Shown: in pieces, positions 18,860-30,200 of the stretch
How positions within the stretch are numbered: position 1 is the stretch's first letter
Layout: each line of letters starts with the position of its first letter
From: Ciona savignyi
Taxonomy: Eukaryota > Chordata > Ascidiacea > Phlebobranchia > Cionidae
Direction of reading: 5' to 3'
Assembly: GCA_000149265.1 (NCBI GenBank)
Contig: CH002809.1
Location: forward strand, 125,456 to 189,455
DNA length: 64,000 nucleotides
The notes under the pieces: generated by a model
The model's database searches: none
Seen by the model: the letters and a program-made list of their open reading frames with translations, nothing else
Told to the model about the DNA's origin: nothing
Made by a program: the position numbers and the translations under genes

Positions 18860-20069
18860 TGGCTGACAAACAGTTTCTTTGTAAATGGGAATTTGTTTTA
18901 TATTATGTCTACATTATTTTATGTTTTAATCATCGTTTTTTTGCGTTGAGGTTTCTCTCATGTGTTTTATTACTCTTTACGTAATTATAACCTTGTACAG
19001 GCCTTTTTATTTCCTCCGGTTTAAATCATTAACATAGTTTTCCAACAGTTAGTAAAACGTGCAGATGTGAAACTTCTCGCACGTAAATGAACCTCGTAAA
19101 ATACCCTAATATTCAATTTAGTGTGCAGTTTCCCTCCTTTTAGTTTTCCCCGTCTTGCTTACTTGTGGGCGGCCATGGCCCAATGATTTTTTGGTTGTAA
19201 TTGAGGTGATTGTGGGAGATTGCAGATGTGGTTTAATGCGCAGCCTTGTTGATAATGGGTCTGTCAGAAGAATTCTACACCAGCAAATTCACACTACATG
19301 CTCTATCTATTCTTGCCCAGAAAATTTGCAGGAACTAACTAAGATCCATTCAAGATCAGTCATCCAAGGGCATTTTAGTGTTTGTAAAACTAAGTAGAAA
19401 AAAAGAAATTTTCTCACCAACTGGTTATATTGCAAAGTTGTCCATTATTAATAATCGTTACCAACTTAAACTTAACAAACATTTTATTGCGTCAAACACA
19501 TGTAAATATGGTTATGCTCACAATTTTGTTAACAAAAAACACTTGAATGGATAAGTTAAAAAGAACGTAAAAATTTGTGCTGGTATTTCACAGTTGTAAT
19601 GAAATGAAAACATTTTTAATTTTGCAGTGGTACAGAATATGCTATCTTAATAAATTTATAAAAACACAGTAAAATAATCACTTTGGAAAACTAAACCTAA
19701 AGACTTAATATACTAATAAGATAAAATACAGCCATAGGGCTTTAGGCCCTTAACCTTCATACATGCAATAAATTGCAAAATTTACACACCTTTTAACTGC
19801 TACTGCAATCAGTGTGGAAATCATTTGAGTTAATCCACAACAGAGATAATTGAAATTACAGTTAAAATATTTGTGTGAACTATAAATTATGTGTTTTATA
19901 GCATGTATAAAAGTTAAAGCATTTTCCTATTACAATCCTACAATAACACAAATACTCTTAACATGTATGATTGCTTAGGAGCACTTGAACATGTATGATT
20001 GCCTTAACAGCATTTTACTTACTGCAAACTAATTTCTAAATAAAGCACAGCATGTATTATGTAAGCAAC
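18860..20069. other. Intergenic region and probable 3' UTR of the UCP4-like gene
   Basis: AT-rich, no supported gene. 18,854-18,935 is an inverted copy of sequence beside the SINE at 15.3 kb. Minus-strand AATAAA (TTTATT at 19483-19488) could end the UCP4-like transcript. An 80-codon open frame at 19155 has no recognisable similarity. Confidence 0.5.
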
Positions 20070-21008
20070 TTAAAATGTTGACACGCCAAACCAATTACGA
20101 AATAATTCATTTGAATTCCAAAATATTATGTTCCAGGGTACAACACGCAGACATGTTGGAAAGAAGCCTTTATATAGGCTAAGAAAGCCTTCATGTTTGG
20201 CCGTTTTAATCAAGCAATCAAATGAAGATTTATAAAATAGGAATTTGCCTTTTGAATCTGTGTTTTGGTTCATTATCCGCGTTTTAACTACATCAGCTGG
20301 GGTGCTAATGGTAGCTGTTGCTATTCCTGAACATAAACTTGCTAACGACCAACATACTATGCCATCTTTGAGGGAACTTCGCTTTAAAATGTTGTGTTTC
20401 ACCTTTTCATACGTTGCAAATAGGCCCATGTTTACCAAAGCAGCACGGGTGACACTTGGAACCCACCCAGCCCACAATCGTTTAACACCACCAGATTCGT
20501 ACATACATTTTAAGGCGTGGGACACTGACAGAAACTTGACGTGGTTGTAAGGCAAATGACGTTTTTGGTTTACCATCTGCATTTTAACTTTTACCAAATC
20601 CAGTGGACATGCAATAAACTGGCCAGATGCTCCAGCCATTGCACCTGCGATCACAGACTTTAGAACAGAAAACTCTCCGTCTTGGTTTTTACCTAGCACA
20701 TGATCACGTAGGAACTCGTAAATTTCTGTTTTGCAACCAGTATAAATAAATTGACGATAAAGAGCTGGAGTTAAACCGCTCCATAGCTTGGTAAACCCTT
20801 CATCAATTACTATGTGGTAAGCTGTTCGAAACATTCTGCGTTTAACCAACACAGATCCATTGCTGTAGTTTGAAGCAACTTCCCCTTGTATTTGAAGTCG
20901 TGTTTTGGTGAGATCAAAAGGAAAAGTGACACTTTCAGCAATTCCACCAGAACTAGCTGACAAAGCAAATTTCACAACCCATGCTCGAAATGTTTGGTCC
21001 GTCACCAT
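20070..21008 (-). CDS. SLC25A27: Mitochondrial carrier, UCP4-like (SLC25A27 type), single exon
   Basis: 312 residues, ATG to stop, no intron. The three carrier signatures are present: PFDLTKTRLQ (residue 30), PLDLVKVKMQ (135) and PADVVKTRIMNQ (237), one per repeat of about 100 residues with two membrane helices each. GWVPSVTRAALVNMG and the C-terminus GFFPTCLRVVPWNIIFW...GVSTF match UCP4 better than other carriers I know. Members sit in the inner mitochondrial membrane; UCP4 is linked to proton or anion transport, with the substrate debated. No frameshift or lost signature is seen, so it looks functional. The lack of introns contrasts with its neighbours and with vertebrate UCP4. The ATG at 21008 is the first in frame after the upstream region. 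Confidence 0.92.
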   Translation of the reverse strand: MVTDQTFRAWVVKFALSASSGGIAESVTFPFDLTKTRLQIQGEVASNYSNGSVLVKRRMFRTAYHIVIDEGFTKLWSGLTPALYRQFIYTGCKTEIYEFLRDHVLGKNQDGEFSVLKSVIAGAMAGASGQFIACPLDLVKVKMQMVNQKRHLPYNHVKFLSVSHALKCMYESGGVKRLWAGWVPSVTRAALVNMGLFATYEKVKHNILKRSSLKDGIVCWSLASLCSGIATATISTPADVVKTRIMNQNTDSKGKFLFYKSSFDCLIKTAKHEGFLSLYKGFFPTCLRVVPWNIIFWNSNELFRNWFGVSTF

Positions 21009-22190
21009 GGCAAGGGTAGTTAAAACAATCTTACCACATTATTTCAAGCTTTACACCTTTTGTCAAAATATACAGTTATCTAGGATGTTTAAAAGTTTTA
21101 TTGATTGTACTCAATACCACATGCCATTCTCAAACTATTACTAAAATAAAGGGTTACTATTTTTGGTAGCTGAATTTAAAGTTGTTAGGACCCTTTATAC
21201 ATTAGACCCAGATTTATTTTTTATATTATTTGATGCTTAATGTGAGGGTAACACTAAAAGGAAAGAAAGAAGGAAAATGTCTTACTAAAACTATTAAAAC
21301 ATTTTAACTTTGCCCCAAACCCTAATAATCTAAACCCTAGTACTAAACTTAAGTCCAATAACATGTTTAAAACTAACTTTAACGCCCTAATCTTCATTTT
21401 AGTGTGCAGTTTTCCTCCTTTCCGCTTTCCCTTTAGTTTTCGGCCTATTGAAATTTAAAGCTGGGATCTGCAATCTAGATTAAAATTTCTTTAAAATTTA
21501 CGCTGGTACCCCTTCTTACAACTTTGCCTTAACCAAACAGGTGGAACATGCACGATCAACGCATTTATTTCACACAGCTCTGCTTAGCTTTTACAAAACA
21601 CATATAAACAAACATTGCCGGGAAACCAAGCACATGCTGCTTTCAACCATGTCAAAAGTGGGGAAATCACCATCGTTGTTATTTTGTTAAAAAACACATT
21701 TAGGATATTCTTATTGTCCCCCGTAAATAGAAAAACCTAGGTGGTTATACAATACAATACAATTTTTATACAATACAATTTTTATTTTTGTTTCATTTGC
21801 TGCAGCGTTTACCATCAACAATTTGAAAATACATGTCAAATATTTATATATATATATATACCAAAACAAATATGGCGTAACTGAAAATTCAACAATTGAC
21901 AAAAAAATACTGTGGCAACTGGCAAAATACTACAGCAAAACAGGAAGGCACCAAAAATCCCAAAAGTTATCTAGTTTGGTGCCTCCCTGAAAAAAACATG
22001 GGCACGGCAACATGGTGTATAAGCGTTTTGCAATGATTCTTATTCAATAGAATGAATTTCAATGTTTTTCAATGAATTTTAATACAATGACTGAGATACA
22101 ACAACACGCCATCAGATTCACCGCGCATAGAAATTAAGTTATTGGTTATAGGATATTCATGTTTATTCTAGCGAGTCAAAAAACACAAGG
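21009..22190. other. Upstream region of the UCP4-like gene
   Basis: AT-rich. Holds short dispersed repeats (TTTAGTGTGCAGTTTTCCTC near 21,400, also near 19,120) and a run of ATACAATACAATTTTT near 21,750. A short (TA)n lies at 21,845-21,860. No clear promoter motif. Confidence 0.4.
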
Positions 22191-22192
22191 GG

Positions 22193-22320
22193 CGTTTTTA
22201 TAGGATAGGAGGAGGAGGATAGGATATTCATGTTTATCCCCGTGAATGGGAAAACCAAGGCGTTATCACACGGGCAATCGTCAGATCACCTCGCGCTCAC
22301 CGTCGGGTTACCGGGGCTAA
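22193..22320 (-). mobile_element. SINE (main family), tail half of a dimer
   Basis: GAGGAGGAGGATAGGATATT to GTTACCGGGGCTA, directly followed by a full copy in the same orientation. Confidence 0.88.
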
Positions 22321-22618
22321 TAGGATAGAATAGGATATTCATGTTTATCCCCGTGAATGGGAAAACCAAGGGGGTTAACACACGGGCAATCGTCAGATCA
22401 CCTCGCGCCCATCGTCGGGTTACCGTAGCTATTGCAGTGTGTTGTATATGATAGACACGTTCCTTCAATTTGGTAGAACCCATTAATCCGCTGGGTTCAG
22501 GCAATGTCCGTAAAGTGCCTTGCCCAAGGACACAACCGACTAGCTAGCGAACAGTTTCGCACCTGCAACCTTTCGATTGAAAGACGACGCACTTAACCGG
22601 TAGACCAACCGGCCGGAC
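22321..22618 (-). mobile_element. SINE (main family), full length
   Basis: AGGATAGAATAGGATATTCA to CAACCGGCCGGAC; close to consensus. Confidence 0.92.
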
Positions 22619-22654
22619 TGTTAGTCATTGTTTGCTTGACCACGAGAAATGCTG

Positions 22655-23195
22655 TTTAGTTAGTTTGTTCTCTTTAACCAGCAAATTAAATAACCACAAC
22701 AGACAGGCCCGGTGCTAGGAACTGCGGGGCCCAATTAGAAATGTGATAGCAAAAAATGTGATATATCATAAAATACATACCAGTACATACAAACTACAAA
22801 AATAGACATTTAATACTTGCTATAAAACAAATTAAAGGTAATGTGGACGCTTATTTACGATATGTTGTTCTACTTCCAAATATATATATTGTTTAGCAAC
22901 CATATTCATTATGACGTAACAGGCAGACACAGAAATATAAATTTGACTTAGTTACGATGCATAACAAATTGATATTATTTTCCTTTTTATTTTACGTTTC
23001 ATGAGTATTTTAAACCTCGTAATACAGAAATAACCCTGCTAGCGCGGGGCCCCTTCAAGGTGCGGGGCCCAATTTGATCTAATCGGTCAAATCGGCCTAA
23101 AACCGGCCCTGACAACAGAATTGAATAACAGCAAAAAAAACACAACACAGGAAACAGAAAAAGACGGCAAAACGAACATTCTCTAAACACGTCAT
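22655..23195. repeat. Dispersed repeat interrupted by a hAT-like element
   Basis: 22,655-22,703 plus 23,112-23,195 resemble the family at 1,401 and 13,318 (GTTTAGTTTGTTC... and AAAAAGACGGCAAAACGAAC). The two halves are split by the element at 22,704-23,111. Confidence 0.65.
22704..23111 (+). mobile_element. hAT-like element, 408 bp, with 8-bp target duplication
   Basis: Begins CAGGCCCGGTGCTAGG and ends CGGCCCTG. The flanking 8-mers ACAACAGA (22,696-22,703 and 23,112-23,119) are identical. Internal GGGGCCC-rich ends; no transposase. Confidence 0.85.
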
Positions 23196-24100
23196 TATGA
23201 CATAAGCTGTTTCTATATTTTTGCCTATTATTTCTCTATTATTCGAGAGGTATTTTTAGCTTAATTTAAAACTTAATAAAAGTTGATAAAAAATTCCAAA
23301 ATGTGCATATCACATAATATATACAACACGTGACAAATTGAAATGGTTACAATCGATTGATTTTCGTATTTTCATTGAAGCGTGACACGAGGTTACGTTT
23401 GTTTTGTTCGTTCTTCACGAAGAAAAAGAAACATGACTGTAATAAACCAACCCTTCAAGAATGTTTATACTGTATTTAAAATTTGTTATGTCGTGTGATT
23501 CTACATTACGCGTTTAGACTTTTAACCACTGGAGCATTGCCAACGTTTCATGATTCATTAATGATAATACTGGTTGTTTTATCTCCGTAGCGTAATAGAA
23601 AAATAACTGAATTTATTAATTGTAAATTAACCAATTTGCCTAAAGACTAATAGTCTATATATAATGAAGTTGCAAAAAAGATTTTAGAAAGTATTTCCGT
23701 TACAATTTAACATAATTTTTTTTCGGCTGAATTTGGAATCACGTCCGATGTTATACTGCATGCTTGTTGCGAAACCGTCTGTGTCTGGGCAGTCTAGCGA
23801 GGTCTCTTATCTGCCTTTTTCTTGCGTTTCCAATGACTGAGCTTAACGTTCAGCGACAACGGAACTTAAATTAAAATAAGAAATCAATAAAATGGAACTA
23901 TGCCTGGATTATTGTAGTATTGATTGTTTGGCTCTTGGGTTTCAAGACTAGACAATGGTGTCTCCGTGTCTGTGTTTTAGCCTTTGCAATACTCTGCCCT
24001 ACATAGTCCCGCGAACAGATAGATCAAGCTGTTGACACTCAGCTTGAGAATAGAATACCCTAAAATACTTGTCATTTTTAGAAGTAGGCCTGTATATACT

Positions 24101-24203
24101 ATGTCTGAACAGAACACTTGGAATAATTCTGGACTACAAGTTGAGGAAACAAGCAGTGGTACTAGGTCTTCGCAGGAAACTCTTTGCAACCCAGATAATT
24201 TTG
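24101..24203 (+). CDS. NFAT5: Tentative first coding exon of NFAT5-like gene
   Basis: ATG at 24101 opens [20 protein letters not shown], ending in phase 1 at donor GTGATC, which is what the next exon needs. No similarity supports it; a first exon further upstream is possible. Confidence 0.4.
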
Positions 24204-27200
24204 GTGATCTTTTGTCTTGTGTTTTATTTTGCTGTAAAAATGTTACCAGTGATTTTTATCATCTTTGCAACCCGATAATTTTGGTGTGATTTTTTGGGTG
24301 GCTCTAAATACTACAGGATCGCTTGGATCACTTAGATTGCTATGGAAAGTAATTCTAACCCTGTCCCAAACACTAATCTCAACCCCAGAACTAACTTTAC
24401 CCCAACCCTAACATTAATATCATGGCTTTTGTAATTACGAAGTATAGTAAGCAATCCAAGCGCTCCATGCGATCCAAGCGGTCCTGTAGTATTTAGAGGT
24501 ACCGAAAAAATATAACCTGAGATTTTTATCATTACCGGTATTCCTTTTTGTTACAGAAGATGGGGTTGCTCAACCCGCGCCACAAGCAACTGCATTCAAC
24601 AAGAGTAGCGCAAATTCTTCATTTACTAGTCAAAGCAATGAAAAAGCGATGGCTGAAGTTAGCGAGGCATGGGAGAGTAAACCTTGCGGACAACCGGACA
24701 CTTTCCAACCGTTAACTCTTCCCCTTGGATTTAATCCCGAATTTTTAATGGATGAGGATACACAGATGTTTTACGATGGAAGTCCAGCTGTTGAGAGTCC
24801 CCGTGATGTGACCAGTCCTGGCGAGCCAGGGGACGTCAGCAGTCCATATGATGGAGCTATGGAGTCAGATTTTGATGAATCGCTATGCGGGGGACCGAAT
24901 GCGTCCGGACGCCGTGCTTTTCCAACCTGGAATATGAACTTAAGCACAACCACACCACCTGGTTCATCTGATGATGAAGACTATTCATCTTGTGGGAGTA
25001 AGAAAAAACGACGAAAAACTCGAAGAGATGTGCCTGTATTATACTCGGATAGATATCATTATGGATCTCAAAATAGCTCCCAAATACCCTCTCCGTCACC
25101 ATCCGGTGGGAATGAAAATGAGGACGCAAACACGTCAGCAGTGGCTCAAGCGTTGCGTAATAGGCAGTTTCCGAACTTTTCTTTAAGTAATAACTCGGAT
25201 TCTACTTTGCATGCCACAATCTTAAATGCAAACAGAAGGATGTCTAATGCTTCAGAAAGTAGTCAAGGAGGCAACTTTTCCAGGTATGTTCATCAAGGTT
25301 GTGTGTTGCAATAAAATGGGTACCATTACCTATAAAAGTTGGATGATGTGTTTGTAAATTTGTAACAATATAAGCTGTTGTTTTCAACTGATGTCAGTCC
25401 AATCTTATTTCTTTCCAGGCAATTTTGTAAACTTTCTTTCAATATTTTACATTTTAGAATACTTTTCTTGATATATGGGGTTTTAGATGTCCAATTTTCA
25501 AAGGTAATAAAGGCAGTTTTTACACTTGGCAATCCTAAATTTTCATCTCTGTTCAGCAGAAATATGCATATATCAAAAGTATGTATTATGTATATATCAT
25601 TAAAAAGGTTAACCTCTGTTTTCTAGCAAATGTCCCTTTAAAATTATGGCCCACTGATATAACAACAAACCTACAACTTTTTATTTGATCATTGCTTTAA
25701 ATTCAAAAGCTACAAAAAGCAACATACAATGGTATTGCTACATAGTCTCAGTAAGCTTTTTACAGTTAGTCATTCTTTTTTTTAGCTTTTTACAGTTAGT
25801 CATCTTTCTTACACAAAAATCAAGTCAAACTTTTTTTAAATATTTTATGTTTAACTGACAAGAAATCACACAACCCATTAAACTGCTGTATATTGCACAG
25901 CTGAAGTTCTAATGTTTACCAATGTATTTACCGGCTGTTTTTGTGTATGTATATATAATTTATACCATTTAACTCTTTTGTTTCAGGGACAGCCAAACAG
26001 TGACAATGGACAGCCAAAGTCAAGCGAGTTTAGCATTCAACGCAGACACGGGGACTGGTACAACGCTTAACCCTTGCGACATAAACGATACGTTTAAAAA
26101 AAACTCGACATCTCGGCGCAGGCCCACGCATCACCACCACCACAAAACTGTTGGTCAAAATACAAGCGTCCCAGCCCTTAACATAAACCACCCCTCATCT
26201 GCATGTGGTTATTCACTGAAGATTGTCAACCAGCCTGAAACCCAACACAGGGCACGATACCTCACTGAAGGAAGCAGAGGTCCTGTTAAAGATAGCTCAC
26301 AACAAGGATACCCACAAGTTGAAGTAAGTTATTATATACCAATATTTTAACTACCCCCTTAACTGTAATACCGTGTTCTGAGTGCCCTTCCTATAATGTT
26401 ACAATGCCTTTACCAGCAATTCCTTTACCTTGTGCTTGTTTTTTGTTTACATTAATATGTTAAATTACATTTTTGCTTGCTCCTTGTAAGTGGTAAATAT
26501 GGGAATATATATTATAAGTATGCATACAGAACTCCTATTGGAGCACCAGCAGACCTGATCAATAATCAAATAATCAAATAATGTAGTATTGATTTGTTAC
26601 TGAAGCATCCAAATTAAATTCTGTATACTGTGGCAAATTCCGTTTAAAACTTATTTACTTAAGAACAGTTGATTAATATTTGAATTTCCATTTTAAAAGC
26701 TACTTCAAGTAGAGATGTACCAAAGCTTTAGCCCAATGAAAAAAACAATTATTATATTGCTCTTGGCTGGATATTGTATTAAATTTGGTCTTATCTACTA
26801 CAACATGCTTAACTTAAGAGACGCGAGCACTTATTGATGATTGTAAACAATGTCGGTGCCAACTGCATAAGACTGCAAACATGGCAACTGTTATGTCATT
26901 GAAGTATTTCTTACTGTTGCGTATCACTTTGATAGGGCAGAGATAATATCACTGTGTAACCTGAAACAGGTTTTCTTCCAATTATACAAACTAATATCAA
27001 TAATGAAAAAGCCGAAAATGCACAGTATCAAATGGGTAACATACTTAAGTTATAATTTAATACTGGTAACAAATGTATTGTATGTTTTAAAGTAAAAAGG
27101 AAACCTCTTATATATTATTTGGTGGTTGTTTGAATGAAATTCTGTAGTATGTCTTTCAAAAAGTGTTTTTCCCTACTGATAAAATATTTTCTGCCAACGC

Positions 27201-30200
27201 GTTCATATTTTACATATATTTAAAGATTTAATCCTTATCCTGAGCTATAAATTTACTATCAGAAGTAAATAACTCTTGAAGTTTGATTATTGTCTATTAC
27301 ATTATAAACCCAATCTAAATAAACTTACCTTTTGCCTTACCCTATTGTTAGCAGCCCATTGCAATTATGTAAAAGCTATTGCAATTATGTAATATATCTA
27401 TTTTTAAATATAAAAAACACAATCTTGAAAATGGAAATCACTTTTAAGTTTAGCGGTTTGCGTTGACTGGAATAACAATGTAATGTCAGAATATAATTTA
27501 TTGTGGCATACACTAAATATACTATTTCACACTGTTGAAGCTGACATATATAGTCATTGAGGTTAGCCAAATGGGCTATTACAACATACATACACCACAT
27601 AGATGTTGATTATTTTTTTTAAGTGAAACATAAAAACCGCATGACCTGACTAAATTGTAACCAATTTAAAATACCACAAAAATTATCAGAATCAGCAAAT
27701 TTCCTAAGATAAGCGCTATTTTGGTACTACAAATTAATCCCGCTGCCATTTAAATCTACAAGAGGCTGTTTGATGTATAAAACCTTGGGTGGCATTGAAA
27801 CCATGGTTTATTTTGTATAATATCCCACATCCTTATGAAGGGTGACTTAAAAAATTTACCCCTGGAACCGATGATGTATTAATCTTTGCCGTTGAAATTA
27901 TTTTTTGTACTGTAAGGAATAATAACCAATTAGTTCACTTATTTCACTGTTTTATACATTTCAGCATAACCTATGGTAATTAGTAATTACATGCAAGTTT
28001 TACTTGTTTAATATTTGTAATATCAACCAGAACATTGACGTTAGAAAACTTATTGTAATTGACCTGTACTTCAGGTTCAGTTTAATTTCAAGAGTCCATG
28101 ATTAAAAAAGACAACGTCTTTAACCTATTAATATATAAGGATTAATTTGGTTGCCACAATTTGGCATCTTAATTCGAGTCAAATAAAAAGGCGACTTGGT
28201 ACATCTCTAACTTTAAGTGCTTGTTTCATAATATTTCATATTTTATGACACGGATTTATCATACTAAGTTATTGCCGCCAACAGTCTACAATTATATTTG
28301 CTTGTGTACATGGAAACTGTAGGTGTATGGTGTAACGTTATTATTATTACTTAAGTTCTATTTCCATATCATTCTTGTACTGTATTAACTTATATTAATG
28401 CATAACTTTTTTATATTATTGTCGGCACTGGGCACTGCATAGCTTTCACCCATTATTTACCAATTTTCAGTGTTACTAATATATTCACCTCGTTTTCCAA
28501 TATATTCGTATGTCAACAAATTTTCCTAACAGTGTGTTAAAACAACCTTTTATGTAGATTAGTGGTAATTAAATGATTTTTTTGCGCTTTTTGTGCATTT
28601 GCTTACATTTGTGCTAGCATTGTACATCAGTAGTAGTTTAAGTCGTTTTAACATGACTTTTAGAGGCCAGAAAACTCCATGAGGAAATTATTATGGGGAA
28701 CGAAAAATAGTTTGAATGATCAGGCTGTGCTATTTTCTATTTAAATTAACTTCCGTAACCGGTAAGTGATGATAGAACTGTAACCATATAAATAAGGGAA
28801 CTGACAGGTGATTAATTTAATCATTTTTAGTCGAACGTGTAAACTGGTGGCGTAATGTTATAAAGCACTTTTTTAATGAATTGCCACTGATTGAAATTTC
28901 TAACTGTGCTAACTGTTAGTCTGCAATGTAACATAGATTTTGTTAAAACATTTTAAATTTTTATCCAATTGTGCACGTGTCTCTACTCTCTACCGATTTT
29001 TTTTTATACATGTACCCTATTTTTTATCGTTTTTTTTTTTCAATGTACATAAACGTCAGAACTAACCATTTAAACTTTAAGAGTAAATCATGCCAGCTTA
29101 AAGCTTTTTACATATCACGATCCCATTAGTTTTTCTTTTTTTTTCAATGTACATAAACAACAGAACTAACCATTTAAATTTTAGGAATAAATCATGCCAG
29201 CTTGGAGCTTATTACATACCACAAACTCATTAGTTACATTCCATATTTTATTCCCAATCAGTTGGAGGGATATACGGGAAAGACCACTTTACACGTTTAC
29301 GTAGGATCAGACTCCGACGATAAAATCCGGCCACACGGCTTCTACCAAGCTTGCAAGGTCACTGGACGAAATACCACCGCTTGCGAAGAAGTCGAGGTGG
29401 AAGGTACAAAGGTCATACACATTCCATTCGATGTAAAGGAAGGAATCAGGTAAGGCATCAGATAAAATGATATAATTAGGATCCTTATAAAGCAAAATTA
29501 AAAAGATTATTTTAGGCATCGATCACAGGTTTTTATGCAATCAAAAATTCAAATTACCAAAACATTTTTGCGTGTTTTCGAAGATGCCCATTCAATGAAT
29601 CACTGGGCAAACTTTTAAGTGAACCAAATTATTAATAGGTGTTTGCTATGTTTAAGGCTTTATATATGAATTTAACATTGCTTTATCACCTTTTTAAGAA
29701 ATGCCTACTTTTCAACCAACGCAAACAAATTTAACCTTGCTTTATTCCTTAAACTTAGCAAACACCTATGAATGGTTTGGTTCACTTTGCCCAGTGATTC
29801 ATTGAATGGGCATCTTCGAAAACACGCAAACGCTTGCTATTCTAATCACATTGTTCTCGCTGCTTATGCTAACCACAAGCTACCTTAAACCTGGGGAGAG
29901 AAAGGGAAAGATAAAATGAAAGTAAGCGGTTGGAAAAAAGGGAGTTAAAGTGGGAGGAAAGGGGTAGAATGGAAATATAACAATGAAATGATGGAATGTG
30001 GAATTTGCCGACCTTTTAATTTTTACAAACCAACCGATAAATAATTATAAATGCATTACTGGTATTTTAAGATGTTTGGATTCTGTTTTAATGTTCAGAA
30101 TCATCCTTTTTTAAAGCTTAGACACAAATTGTTAAATTTGGCTAATATAATAAATCTATACTTTTAAATAAAGTTAATTTGTGACGTCTAAAATTAGTCA

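Noticed and set aside
19155..19397. 80-codon frame on +
   Set aside because: No similarity, no splice partners, and it lies in repeat-like intergenic sequence.
22286..22504. Recurrent small frame reading [20 protein letters not shown] in many places
   Set aside because: It is the translation of the abundant SINE, interrupted differently in each copy; no reason to think it is a protein.
26000..26350. ATG at 26000 as the start of a separate gene
   Set aside because: It is internal to an NFAT5 exon whose acceptor at 25,985-25,986 matches the phase of the preceding donor.
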